In this document: positions 1 through 11,425 of the stretch, piece after piece | Layout of the letters: each line of letters starts with the position of its first letter | Position numbering within the stretch: the stretch's first letter is position 1 | DNA from: Tipula vernalis | Taxonomy: Eukaryota > Arthropoda > Insecta > Diptera > Tipulidae | Direction: 5' to 3' | Assembly (NCBI GenBank): GCA_958295665.1 | Contig: OY282560.1 | Coordinates: 143,026,091-143,090,090, forward strand | DNA: 64,000 nt | Notes under the pieces: generated by a model | What the model was told of the DNA's origin: nothing | Databases searched by the model: none | Seen by the model: only the letters and a program-made list of their open reading frames with translations | Position numbers and translations under genes: made by a program

Positions 1-1893
1 CATTTATGACCACTTTGACGAATGGCCTTCCATCCGTGTGATTGGTGAGACAAGATTCACTGATTTCGTGTTTTAATCGTTTACGTTTATTAAAGTATTG
101 GTAGGCTCAATGGAATCGAGGTCTGGGACAAATGACTTGAATAGAGTTATTTATTTTTTTAGAATGTATATTGACTTTTGCTGAAGACGGTATAGCTCGG
201 GATCCGTATTGGAAGCCGAATCGATTTTGTAGGATCTCGTCGGGTATGAGGTATTTTGAAGGTAAGGTTCCCGAATTTCCCTTCCTTCCGTTCCTCGTTT
301 CCCTGATAAGATCGCCTACAGTTAACGCAGTCTGGCAAATATGTATTAGATAAACCACATCCAAAGCAAAAAAATTTACGAGGTTCTCGACAGAATTTAA
401 AGAAATGATCGGGAGCCTGACAGTTCCAACATTTACACGGTAAACTACCAGCATTCTGAACATTAAATCGGTCATTTCTGGCAGGCGGCCGATTTAACGC
501 GCAAACTTCAGCAGACTCATTTTCGTGGACAGATTGGGTCAAAGTGCAATCCGGTACTACGACAGAGGGAATTACTGAATTTGGAAAATGAACAAATTGT
601 GAAGAAACTTCATGCACCTGAGGTCTGGGATTGAGAATATTTGCCTCTGGATTACATCTCACTCGTTTCCATAAATTTTCGAGCAACCAACATTCCTGAC
701 CTAATTGGCTAATTGTAGTTGTAGCTTTATTAGCTAAAGTTAGTTGTAGCCCCGGTCTCATATTATTGAACAAAATTTCAAGGATTTCCTGATCTGAAAT
801 AAAATTTGCGCCTGTAATGCAATCTTAAAAATAGCGTCTTCAAATTCGCCATAACTCTCCTTCGGAATCCATAACCATTCTAGTGCGTCTCCAGTTAAAA
901 GGCCAGTTAATTCTTGTACACAACCATTTAAATTGATCCCGGCTCTATTAGCCATTTGATCGATCCGAGACACAAATCTTTCTACTGGAGTATCTGTACT
1001 TGATCCGCCAAACTTAAGGTTCCAGGAGGAGTAAATTTTGGAGCGATTAAAAGTGGTACCAAAAGGATTGGTCTGCCCGACGTTGTCCTTCACCTGATCA
1101 GGTCGCGAAGCATTTTGTACAAATCTTGTTGTTCGCATGGTGTCTATTAGTGATTCTGCAGAGTTAACTAGTGAATTTATATTACAAGGATTATCACATT
1201 TTTCCGATTGAAACCTAGGATTACTTACGGTACGATAATCAATGGAATTCTTAACAGGTTGCACAGACTGTGGATTAGAATTTGGCTGAATACATTTCAA
1301 TGAATAGTTTGGTGGAGTAAACTGCGATCTTGACTCTTTTACAATGGGAGAACATTCGCTAGGTTGGTTTTGAGGCGTCGACTGATCGTTACCATGGTCT
1401 AAAAAAAATGTATGTTCCATGGCCTCTAAAAGACCAACATCCTCACTGAGCGTAGGACGTAAGGTTATTGGAGATGACTTTGGTTGTATAGGTTCAGCCA
1501 ACTGATGTGCTAAAGGTGGAGGAGAACTAACAATTCCGTTAACCTCAAAGCTTCGAACTCTGAGCTGTAGCTTATCACAATCTTAAATTAATGCGATGAC
1601 TCCCTCCTTTTCGTTAGGGTGATTTTGCATTCGCCTTAGCCTTCCCTGTATATGTATTAATTGTGAACTAATTCTCGGTAATTCAGCACTTTGAATGGTA
1701 GCAGTGCAGTGTAGATATGAAGCAATACGGTTAAGTTTGCAGGAGCATAGCTTAATTTCAAGTGATGGATTTCGATAAGCTTCCGCATGTGGTTCGACCG
1801 GCACTAAGATTGGCAATTGACGTTCCGACAATAGTTTTGCTCGTAAAGTTTCTATTTGCGACAGTGCGAACGGTAACTGCGACGTACCTCACA
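1..1893 (-). mobile_element. Ty3/Gypsy retrotransposon fragment (Gypsy-A), gag only
   Basis: Minus-strand fragment holding a Gypsy-type gag and running off the left edge of the window, so any protease and polymerase would lie outside. No LTR or primer site is seen at its 5' side. Instead the coding sequence abuts BEL-1 pol at about 1890. The first 106 bases hold no recognisable coding. Confidence 0.6.
159..1887 (-). pseudogene. Gypsy gag polyprotein, broken
   Basis: One reading frame runs from about 1887 to 758 with a single in-frame TAA at 1583-1585. The frame then shifts near 770 and continues to 159. The N-terminal part is a charged helical segment (SQIETLRAKLLSERQ). The middle carries the capsid-like motif LKFGG followed by VERFVSRIDQMANRAG, and then LTGDALEW, as in many insect Gypsy gags. 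The second segment ends with a double zinc-knuckle region (CWNCQAPDHFFKFC, then CFGCGLSNTYLPDC). Family knowledge makes this the structural protein that packages element RNA. The stop and the frameshift show that it is dead. The clade within Gypsy is not assigned. Confidence 0.6.
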
Positions 1894-4823
1894 CTCAACT
1901 TTCTAATAGCCATGTAGTCATCATAAATTGCCTCAGGCAAGCGTTCATCCCAATCAACACCTAATAACCATAGTTTCTGGAAAATAATTTTTATTTTTAT
2001 GATAGTTGGTGACAACCAACCAATCGGATCAAAAATGTTTGATGCCTCGGATAACATATATCGCTTCGTTAATTCATTTTCTTCCAACTTCACCTTGAAC
2101 TGAAAACTGTCGCTTTTTGGGGAATACCTCACTCCCAGTATCGATATGGCTTGAGAGTCACCTTCAAAATCCAAAATTGAGGTATCTTGGTCTGCTTCGG
2201 GAATAATTTGCATAAGCTGCTCACAATTTGATGCCCACTTTCGAAGATGGAAACCTCCCTTTCCCATCATAATGATTAAATCTCGGATAATCATTTCAGT
2301 CCCCTTACGAGTGTTGGTTCCTCACATAAGATCATCAACATAGAAATCACGACGTAGTATTTCTGAAGCCTTCGGGTATTCCGATTGATAATCAATTGCA
2401 AGCTGGTTTAGCGTTTGCGTAGCTAAGAATGGGGCGGATGACGTACCATAGGTAACGGTTAAAAGCTTATAGAATTGCAGTTCTTTATGTGGTTTATTTC
2501 TACAAACAATTTTTTGATATTCTGCGTCTTTAGCGTTGACCCATATTTGCCGAAACATTTTTTCAATATCGGCCGTAAATACATATTTATGAATGCGGAA
2601 TCTAAGTATTAAGTCTACTAAGCTAGATTGAACCGTTGGCCCTACTGCCAATTCATTATTCAGCGATTTACCTTGTACTGTCTTGGCTGATCCATCGAAT
2701 ACAACGCGCAGTTTCGTCGTGGTACTACTCTCCTTAATCACTCCATGATGCGGTAAAAAATATTGTTCGGCACCAACATCTCGTGATATCTTCATGTGTC
2801 CTAGTTTAAAGTACTCGTCCAGGAACTCTACATAATTTTGTTTGAATTCAGTATCACGCGCGAACCTCTTTTCTAAATTATGCAGTCTCTTAACTGCCAT
2901 TCCCTTGGAATTTCCCAGTCTTGGCAAACCCGATTTGAAAGGCAAACTCACAATGTACCTTCCGTCTTTATCTCGTTGCACAGTGGTTTGAAAATGTTCA
3001 ACACAAAGTCTTTCTTCCTCAGTGTAAGGAACGGCAACGTTGATCTCCTCGATCTCCCAAAATTTTCAAAGAGCTAATTCTACGTCTAAGTGGAGATTAA
3101 CTGGAACCATTTCCTTGCCAACTTCCATTTGAATTGGCGTTCCTGCTATCACCCATCCTAGCCTTGTATTGTGAGCAACAAGTTTTGTCGTCGGAATATA
3201 TTCTTTGCCATTACAAATAATTTCTAAAAATAAATCACTACCGAGTAGTATATCTATTTTACCTTTCTTATTAAAGGGCGGATCTGCTAGCTCTAATTTC
3301 TCCAAACCTTTCAGATCGGTCATTTCGTGAATCGAGGGTTGGTACGATGAAATGTTAGGTACTATAAGCACTCTCGCTGTTGTCATGTAACTTGCCTTGT
3401 TCAATCGGGATTTTATACAAATCGTTGCTGCGCCTTTCGATACTCCCGAAGAGACATCATTCAGGCCCTTTATCCAAATTCGCCCATTCTCCCTTTTTAA
3501 ACCAAGTCGTTGGAAACATTCCTCTGTTACAAATGAGGTTTGCGAGCCGGAATCAAGCAGCGCGCGACATAGTTGCCATTCGCCGTTAAATTTCTCTACC
3601 TTTATCTGAGCAGTTGGGAGGATTGCTGTACTTACCGAATTGGCGTGACCACAAGTAGTTGTCTTGGGTGAATCTTCTGAGGATTCCAAATGTAAGATGT
3701 CGTGGTGCTTTTTTTGACACACATTGCACTTTCGCCTTGACTTGCACTGATACACCATGTGCGTATTATTTAAACAATTATAACATCTGGTATGTTTTCT
3801 AATATATTCTCTGCGCTGCTGAACTGTTAGCTCTAGAAATTGAGCACACTCAAACAATTTATGTTCCTTTCCGCAAAATGCACAGGTTACTGCTTCTACA
3901 GTGTGCATTGCCTGAACATTTTGTTTAGCAGATGTACGGCTTCCGCGTCCTTCCAATTTGATGCCTTGTAATGAATCCATACGTTTATTTAAAACCGACA
4001 AAAGGTTATCAATAGTGGGATAATCAACGTCTGATGTCTCCAATTTCCACATTTGCCTAGTTTCTGCGTCCATCTTTTGGGTAGCAATATATATAAGCCA
4101 GGGATCCCGACTCTCCGCTTGTGGCCCAAGTGCCTTGAGTCCACGTACGACTTCATCGCATGTATCATGCAAACGTGCAATAGATTTGGACGTAGCGTTT
4201 GTTACTATCGGTTGGTCAAAGTACGTTTGGATAAATGAATCGACGATGTATCGTTTCCTGTCGTATCTCTTGCAAAGCTTATGGTATGCTTCGATATAAT
4301 TCGCGTCATTAACTGGAAAATGTCGAACCAACGCAAGTGCTTCGCCTCTTAAAAGTCCCTTGAGGTATTGAAACTTTTGGGCAGGAGAAAGATTTACATT
4401 CTCGTGCACTGTCGACCCAAATAAATCAAAAAATGATTGCCATTCCTCAAAGTTCCCATCGAATGGGGGAATGGTAATACGCGGCAATCGAAAATCACTA
4501 GACGGTGTATGCGATATATTCAACGTTTGATCCAAATTTACTGCCGGTTGATCCGTTGCCTTCATCTTGCGTATAGCGCCTTGTAACGTAGAAACGATGG
4601 AATAATACTGAGCATCTACGGTTTCGATGTCAGTTTGAACGACATCAGATAATGTGAGCATTTGGTATTCAACATCCACAAAATCTTTGTAAAACTGTTG
4701 TATTTTTTCCAATCTAACCGATAATTCTTCAATATTCGTGTCATTCTTAATATTACGAACAAAATTTTCTATTCGCGTAATCTGACCTTTAATATACGAT
4801 CGCTTTCCTTTTAGCACATCCAT
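1894..4823 (-). pseudogene. BEL/Pao gag-pro-RT polyprotein, truncated
   Basis: A single frame from ATG at 4823 carries, in order: an N-terminal helical region, the Pao gag domain (DUF1759, from LPRITIPPFDGNFEEW near residue 115), a zinc-finger region (CAFCGKEHKLFEC near 315), a retropepsin-like domain with the active site ALLDSGSQTSFV (near 430), reverse transcriptase with KLRVVFDGSAKT and FYVDDLM, and the start of the Pao connection domain (LSEASNIFDPIGWLSP). Only two TGA codons interrupt it, at 3066-3068 and 2322-2324. There is no frameshift, so decay is by point mutation. The frame ends at the junction with Gypsy gag. Intact homologues continue with RNase H and integrase. Confidence 0.8.
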
Positions 4824-5282
4824 TATCGACTACTGATGTAAAATTATAAAACTTGAACTTACTACGTTATTATCACAAGTTACAACACGTGGGAAGAAGA
4901 AAAAACGTTCAAAGTACCAAAATACGAGTATAAATTGGATTCAAGTCTATAGTAAACGATTTTAAACTATGTATACTGTCTGATAAAACACTTAACACTC
5001 CTTAATATAATTCACTGAATACACTTCGATGCACTTATGAAATTTTCACACAAAAAAATCGAACGTTCAAGATATAGTTTTTATTGAATACTTATTAGTT
5101 TAATATAAATGATTAACAAAAAAATTAAGTTTCAAATAAAGTTTATTCAATAAAGGTTTTATGTGTGTTATTTATTTATAGTAAATATAGTAAAATAAAT
5201 TTATACTCAATGCGTTTATTCTTCGGTTTCCCGCTCGATGTGGCTTCCTTAATTCTGTTTTCCAAAACTGCTACTGAACACG

Positions 5283-5300
5283 ATCCGGCTCGAAGGACCA
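5283..5300 (-). other. Primer-binding site of BEL-1 (tRNA-Tyr type)
   Basis: Read on the minus strand this is TGGTCCTTCGAGCCGGAT, the complement of the 3' end plus CCA of an animal tRNA-Tyr as I know it. The same 18 bases follow the 5' LTR of BEL-2 at 9420-9437. Confidence 0.7.
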
Positions 5301-5303
5301 AAA

Positions 5304-5580
5304 AATGTACGGACGTGTTCTCCAAATATAAATAAAACAGAATCGTTTATATAACGTTACAATTGTAATCAAAAAATGATTTATTATTTTTAATTTTAAT
5401 TTACAATATTTAATTGTTGCGATGTTTACAGCTCTCTTGTCGAATAAAAAGTGACCGAGCTAAGAATATTTTTTATTTTATTAAACTAAAGTGCGCCAAA
5501 TACTTAAAAAAACCGAATTCACCATTATTTCGAAATGCTGAATGAGTTTCAGGTATTTAATTTAAGCAAGTCATCGAGGT
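5304..5580 (-). repeat. Probable 5' LTR of BEL-1, far boundary not fixed
   Basis: By position this must be LTR: on the minus strand it ends near ...CGTACA, a few bases before the primer site. It contains a TATATAA at about 5348. With no second LTR in the window, the outer boundary cannot be found by comparison and is a guess. Confidence 0.35.
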
Positions 5581-5694
5581 TCAACCGTAGATGGCAGTGC
5601 GATCAGAACGAAGAACTTCAATAATATTGTCGATAGTCTAGATTGACTTCTTATCGACTGTATACAAAAAACAATAAACAGCTGTCATATTCTA
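5580..5694 (+). promoter_or_regulatory. Possible housekeeping-type promoter
   Basis: Just upstream of the ATG at 5695 lie GTCGATAG and TTATCGAC, which resemble fly DRE (TATCGATA), and AACAGCTGTCA at about 5678, which resembles the fly core-promoter motif centred on CAGCTG. No TATA box is nearby. This is motif resemblance only. Confidence 0.25.
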
Positions 5695-6018
5695 ATGACA
5701 ATAATGGTAAGTTTTTGGTCGCTTTAATTTAACTTTTACAATATTTCAATTATTTTAATTTGTAATTAATTCAATTTCAGAAAATGGAAAATCAATTAAA
5801 GAAGGAAAATAGAAGTAAAATAGTATAAGAGAAATATAAGTATAAGATAAGTATAAATTATCAAATAATTCAATGTTTACATTTTTATATTTTTGTTTTC
5901 AGCTCCTGGTGATCCTGAACACATCCTAAGGAGCCAAAAATATGTCCCAAATATATCCCAAAACACACAATTTGATTTTTTGCAACAGCTGGTTAATATT
6001 CATGACTCAAAGGGTTAG
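5695..6018 (+). CDS. Candidate small spliced gene, 53 residues, unknown
   Basis: Three exons can be joined in frame: 5695-5706 (ATGACAATAATG, then GTAAGT), 5781-5814 (after TTTCAG, then GTAAAA) and 5903-6018 (after TTTTGTTTTCAG, ending TAG). The total is 162 bases. The third exon reads PGDPEHILRSQKY followed by VPNISQNTQFDFLQQLV, a composition unlike the surrounding AT-rich noise. Splice signals agree in phase and the introns are short (74 and 88 bases), as is common in flies. I recognise no family. It could be a short regulator or membrane-free adaptor, the remnant of a longer gene, or a chance model. Possible AATAAA signals lie at about 6171. Confidence 0.3.
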
Positions 6019-7855
6019 GGCACATTTTCGTATTTGATTTCTCCCACCTAACCCGTTTTTCATGAAGAGCCAAACATCATTAAATTGGGTAATAAAAAGC
6101 TAGCAAACATTAATTCTACCAAAATATTTAGAGCATATCCACTATAAAGATATAATGAAATCTTACGAACCAATAAATTAAATTTGATACTCTCATATAA
6201 CGAAGGAATGAAAAATTTTACCCTGCAAACAAAAAAATAAAATCAAAATAAATCATAAAATTGTTAAATTTTTATTTGAATATTTAATAAATGAAAAATA
6301 TCGATTCTTGATAACAAAACAAAATATTTTTATTATAAAAATGTTGTGTATTATATCATACTATCGCTACAAATAGCATAATATTTATTAATTTTATTTA
6401 TTTTTCAGTTTATAGTTTTTAATATTTCATTTTCCAATAATCTAAAACCAACACAAGAGTATATGGTATATCTGCTTGAAGCGAGAATTGAAAAAAAAAA
6501 CCGAAATTTTCCACTTTTACCAGTTCTTACGAGTTAGTTACGTATTTCAACCACTGCAAGAATAAAAAGCTACGTACCACACTTTATACCAATAAAGTTT
6601 CGTTTTTTCTTTTTTTTTTGTTAAATCAATTATGGAATTTTATATTTTTATTTAATAATATTATTATAGATTTTTTTTTGCATTTTCAAAATGGAATTCT
6701 ATAACAAACGTACATAACAAGTTTCTATTATAAAATTCGAAATAAAGCTTTACAATAAACAAAAAAAAAACTGATATAATGGTATGATAAAATTACACAA
6801 ATTACGTGATTTTAAACTAAACGTAAACTTGTAAATCATTTTTATTTAGTTTTTGAATTTTTAATCCGGATTTATTAAAGGTAAATATTGAATTATGATG
6901 ATGTTGTGGAAAATTTATATTTAAATTGAAATACAGCAGGGTCTTTACCTATCCTATAGTATATCGAGATAACATTTGCTATAAGTATTTAATATTAAAG
7001 ATTTTCCAATTGTTGGCAAACACACACATATTCTGAAATATAGTATGAAAGTTATTCAACCGTAAACAGTTAGTACTATATGCAAACTATTTTAACATCA
7101 TCATGATTAAGTATATCGGATACGTTCATTTTCGTTCAATTTAAAAAATGTAATTGAACCCCGTTGAATCGCGTAGTCTAATTTCACTTTAATATTAGAT
7201 TTTAAATTGAAATTGTAAAAAAGAAAATAAGTTTTTCCCGATGAACTTTCTTTGATAAAGCAAACTATATAGAGGTGAAAGGTTATATTCAAAATTCATT
7301 TTAAAGCAACTTCTAATCTTATGGTACGTACTTAAATAGTTTGTATTTTTTGAAAGGGAAATATGTATATAGTAAATATAGTATGTACAAGCATAATTTT
7401 CTTTTTCGAAGACATGTACAAAACTGATTTTTAGTGTAAGATAAGCGAACCGTATATAGTATATTTGGATTAAAGAAGACTTTCATTTTTTGTTTTGTTT
7501 GATATTCAAATTTCCATTATAATTGAAATCAGAATTAGTCGTTTAAGCGTTTCATTAGATGACATGGTTTGATCATGTTTTGGCAAGATAAGCAGCTCAA
7601 GTCAACAATACTTAAGCATGCTTATGCAAATTTTGTGGCTTCGATAAAACGTGGTTCAAGTCAATAGCTTCAAACTTAATTAGGGGTTATGTTGATATTA
7701 CCAGCTCAATAATTTATTTTTACTGTACTACTGCAATATGCTCACTATATTTACAGTGACTTCATTAATGAATAGAATACAAAAAATCGTGGCCGTTACG
7801 GGATTCCCGGCAGATGTGAAACATCAAAATTTGTAGTTATTCAAATTAAAGAAAG
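6019..7855. other. Gene-free AT-rich stretch
   Basis: Long A and T runs and scattered TATA-like strings. The only longer open frame (7107-7292, minus) is AT-rich with no motif. No inverted or tandem repeat was recognised by eye. The right end merges into decayed Helitron coding. Confidence 0.5.
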
Positions 7856-8800
7856 TCTTCATTAACCACACCATTTGGGTTTCTATGTAATTCTTGAAAA
7901 AGAGTTGGTTCAATAAACTCATTATCATTCAATTGAGGATCTTGGCGACATAGTTGCCGATTAGACTCAAACTCTTTTGTTTTTATAAAATAGAAGTTTT
8001 GTTTTCATTCGTTTGTTAACGTCATATGCAAAGTCACCATTTCCCTTCTGTATTCCTTATAGTCCTGAGTTATATCATAGTTTCTATGTAACGAATAATT
8101 CGTGCTAAAGTACCATTTTCCAAATCGTCTGACCGTATTTGAGATTTTTCATAACGACCCTTAATGTTTCTTTTAATCCTCGAAATATTATTACTTTCAT
8201 AGTAATCATCAAAACTGCTATATTCGTTGCTTTCTAAATTCATTCTAATTCATACCGTTTTGAGTATTCTTTGAAACTTGGATCTGTATTTTCCATTGAT
8301 GTTAAAATCATTGTAAATTTACAGGCCATAAATGGTGCATCAAACCTGCATTTCTGTTGGTTGTGATTTAGCTGAAACTTTTTTGTAACATGTGAAGCTG
8401 TGTATATGAGTGATTAGTTTAGTATTTCCTGATGCTTCCGCCGAAGATACTGATACGAAACTGTCAATCATTTCTTTTGCTTAATCTTGGTCTTTGTCAA
8501 GAATATCGTCGGACGCTTTATCCAGCCATAACAAAATATTAGCATGGGGGTAATTCTATTCATTTAAAGTAGTTGATAACTCTATATTTTCCAAAAGGAC
8601 TGAATTTTGTTTTTAATTGTAATAAGGCCATAATCACGTTAACCAATTTATTAAAATAAATAGCACATGTTGCAGCGTGTTAATTAACTTTTTTTTTCTG
8701 ATTCAATGAATTCTTGATTACCTTCGCTGCCGTGGGCTAAATTATGTAGCAGTTTCAATAAATCCGGCTATCCAATTTTATTAATACTTAGTGTCATAAA
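7856..8800 (-). pseudogene. Helitron Rep/helicase gene, middle part, decayed
   Basis: Translated on the minus strand and allowing stops and frameshifts, this follows the Helitron-like N domain: FMTLSINKIG, PDLLKLLHNLAHG, KYRVINYF, HANILLWLDKAS, then SVSSAEASGNTKLITHIH, SFTCYKK, and further on YRREMVTLHMTL and KEFESNRQLC. In the family this region is the rolling-circle Rep nuclease, which nicks DNA during peel-and-paste transposition. The stretch holding the catalytic tyrosines and the following helicase is not seen. The left edge of BEL-2 cuts the gene at 8800, and the upstream part resumes at about 15857. Confidence 0.65.
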
Positions 8801-9416
8801 TGTTAAATAGTCAGCTGCAAACACAATCGGAAAAGAAACAAAATGTATTACGAGTAGTTGTTAATTATCTTACTAGTTTTACGAAAATTATTGATTTTAT
8901 ACTTATCTTTTTGATTTAATACGCTTATAATAATTAAAATTGTATTCCTAGAAATTAAGCGACATATTAATAATTTAGATATAAATTGGTAAAAATGTAA
9001 AGAAACGTACCTTTTGGCAAATACAACTTTTCCACAAATTTGACATACATATGTTGTGATCAAACGTAGAATCAATACCAACGTAAAATATTCCAATTGT
9101 ACTAATAATAAATATAATCGAAAAAGCCGGTTGATAATTTGAGATTGGTTTGAATATCTGATATTCACGCTTTCGTACCATAATAATTGCTTCTTATGGA
9201 TAATTTAAAATATCGGCAGCTAAGCAATTAATTTGGGCATCAGCCCAAATATTTGAGTTAGTCTAAGTTTATCAGAGCAAGAATTCGGTAGAAATTAATA
9301 TTAAAATTATATAAAATAAAATAAAAAACCTTTTTTTTTAATTACAAAATCGTGCTTTGGGGATTCTTTGAATCAGGCTATAAGCAGTCTGATCATATAC
9401 ATTCGTTTCTTAATCA
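8801..9416 (+). repeat. 5' LTR of BEL-2
   Basis: Starts TGTTAAATAGTCAGCTGC and ends TTTCTTAATCA. It aligns along its length with 15092-15777 but lacks about 71 bases present there after GGGCATCAGCC. It is followed after three bases by the primer-binding site. Confidence 0.88.
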
Positions 9417-9419
9417 TGA

Positions 9420-9437
9420 TGGTCCTTCGAGCCGGAT
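9420..9437 (+). other. Primer-binding site of BEL-2 (tRNA-Tyr type)
   Basis: TGGTCCTTCGAGCCGGAT matches the complement of a tRNA-Tyr 3' end with CCA, three bases after the LTR, which is the usual place for starting minus-strand DNA synthesis. Confidence 0.75.
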
Positions 9438-9655
9438 CCCTAAGCACAAAAAACTAAAAAATAAGCGCTGAATGCAATTTTTATTAAATTAGTGTTTAAT
9501 TTAAGTGTATACGATTCGATTTGTCAAAGACAAATTTATGAACAATAAACTACCATTTTGTGACAAACCATTAAATTATAGTTGAGTGGCGAAAAAATTA
9601 GTGTCAATTAACGAGAGTGAATTAAAATAAACGTGGTCAACAAATTACTTTACCA

Positions 9656-11425
9656 ATGGCGCCTAAACCCGATAAAGCAGTATTTATCAGCAATCGAAAC
9701 CGGGAACTGATGATTTTAGAGAAAATTGCCACCTGTGCCAAAGCACTGGACAACACATTTAGCTTCGACTTTGTCCAAAGTAAGTTAGAAGGCCTTGAAG
9801 ACAGTTGGGTCCATTTCAACGAAGCCGATGAAAAAGTTTTTGAACTTAGTGAACAAAGCGAATATGCTCTAGGAGAAGAACCGTATTATTTAGCCAAGTC
9901 AATTTTTAAAACTTTTTTGCGCAAAAGTGCTCCGCCAGCCGCAACCAATACTGAAAATCATGACGAATCAAAATTGAATGACACCATGGGAGAGTTCGTA
10001 GCTCATCAAAAAACATTTCTACAAGAGTTTTCGCTAATTCAAAAGGACAACCAAGAAGTGAAACTACCGAGAGCAAATATTCCAGTGTTTCGTGGAGATT
10101 ACCAAGAATGGGCCACCTTCAAGGATTTATTCGTTGGACAAATACATAACAACGCACGGCTATCTAAAGCAACAAAGTTTCAGTATCTGAAGGGCTGCCT
10201 AGGTGACCGCGCTGCGAAATCCATTGAACATATTCCGATTACAGATGCTACTTACGACCAAGCGTGGGAAAAACTTTGCAACCGGTTTGAGAAGAAAGGA
10301 CACATCGCAAATCCATATTTCCAAATGCTAATGGATTTAGTTCCAGCTACCAAAGGTTCTGTGGATCAGCTGAGAAAGCTATGCGACACGTCCGATGAAA
10401 TCCTTTGGAGATTAACAGCACTCGATGCCTCAACTAAAAACCGTGATTCCTTAGTTATTTTCATACTGCTTCAAAAAGCTGACTTAGAAACGCGGACAAT
10501 GTGGGCAGAACATAGCATCGGAAAAGATTTTCCAACCGAGGAGATTTTCCTGTCATTTCTCACAAAACGTTGCGACTCTTTGGAGATGTCACAGTTAAAA
10601 TTAATTAGTGACAGGCATGAAACATCAAGATCATCAACTAGACTGCGGACTCATACAGTATCGACGGATGTTAAGTTCACATGCGGCAAATGCGGGAATA
10701 ATCACAAACTATTCAAATGTTCAGTATTCCAAGCCATGGACATTCAGGCAAGGCGAGAATTTGTAGCAGTGAAGTCGCTTTGTTTCAATTGTTTGAACCC
10801 GGGACATTCATCCAGTAAATGTTTTTCACCACAACGATGTCACAAATGTTCGCTGAAGCACCACACTCTCCTACATATCAATGCTTTCACACAATCGCAA
10901 CCAAATGATCATCATCAAATAGCGTCTTGTTGTATAAACTGTAATGTTCCAATGCCGTCATGTTCAATACAATCAGCAACCAACTATGCCACTCAACCAC
11001 GATCGGCTACAAATCCAAATACTATTTCACCGAATTCTATGCCAATCGATACTGCACTCAAGTCTTCAACCAACATGATAGCCAGCCAATCAATCAATCC
11101 GCTCCAAGTAAGCCAACCAAATCAAAGTTCTCTCGTCACTCAGCCAACCAATCCGTCCAGATGCTTAGATATCAAACAATCATCATTATTACCCACAGCA
11201 ATCATTTTGGTACAAAACACGGTTGGAGTTTCTTATCCATGTCGAGCCTTGCTCGACTCAGGTTCTCAAGTTACATTAATAACAGAAACCTTAGCCCAGA
11301 AACTTCAACTACCAAGGAAGCATGCCAGAATACCCATTACTGGTATTGTACAACCTGGATCAGGATTTACCCGAGGCAGTGTTCAGCTGCAAATCAAATC
11401 TAGACTTTCTAATAAAAAACATTAG
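9656..11425 (+). pseudogene. BEL-2 gag-protease
   Basis: An ATG at 9656 opens a 589-residue frame. From about residue 137 it has the Pao gag domain (LPRANIPVFRGDYQEWATF, DUF1759 type). Near residues 343-410 there is a cysteine/histidine-rich region (CGKCGNNHKLFKC, CFNCLNPGHSSSKC, CHKCSLKHH). After a Gln/Asn/Ser-rich linker comes the aspartic protease start, ALLDSGSQVTLITE, near residue 530. Gag assembles the particle and the protease cuts the polyprotein. The frame breaks between 11395 and 11425, where coding moves to the frame of 11563 (KTLECQALILKSLTGHTP onward), so an indel has separated protease from polymerase. Homologues read through as one polyprotein. Confidence 0.85.

Larger units (their letters stand above)
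1894..5303 (-). mobile_element. BEL/Pao retrotransposon, 5' part (BEL-1)
   Basis: The minus-strand order is primer-binding site (5283-5300), about 460 bases of leader, then one long gag-protease-reverse transcriptase frame that stops abruptly at about 1890 inside the Pao connection region. RNase H, integrase and 3' LTR are missing. It belongs to a different family from BEL-2, because the gag N-termini do not match. Confidence 0.75.

Noticed and set aside
159..475. Overlapping open frames at 107-475 and 171-353
   Set aside because: They are other-frame shadows of the Gypsy-A gag.
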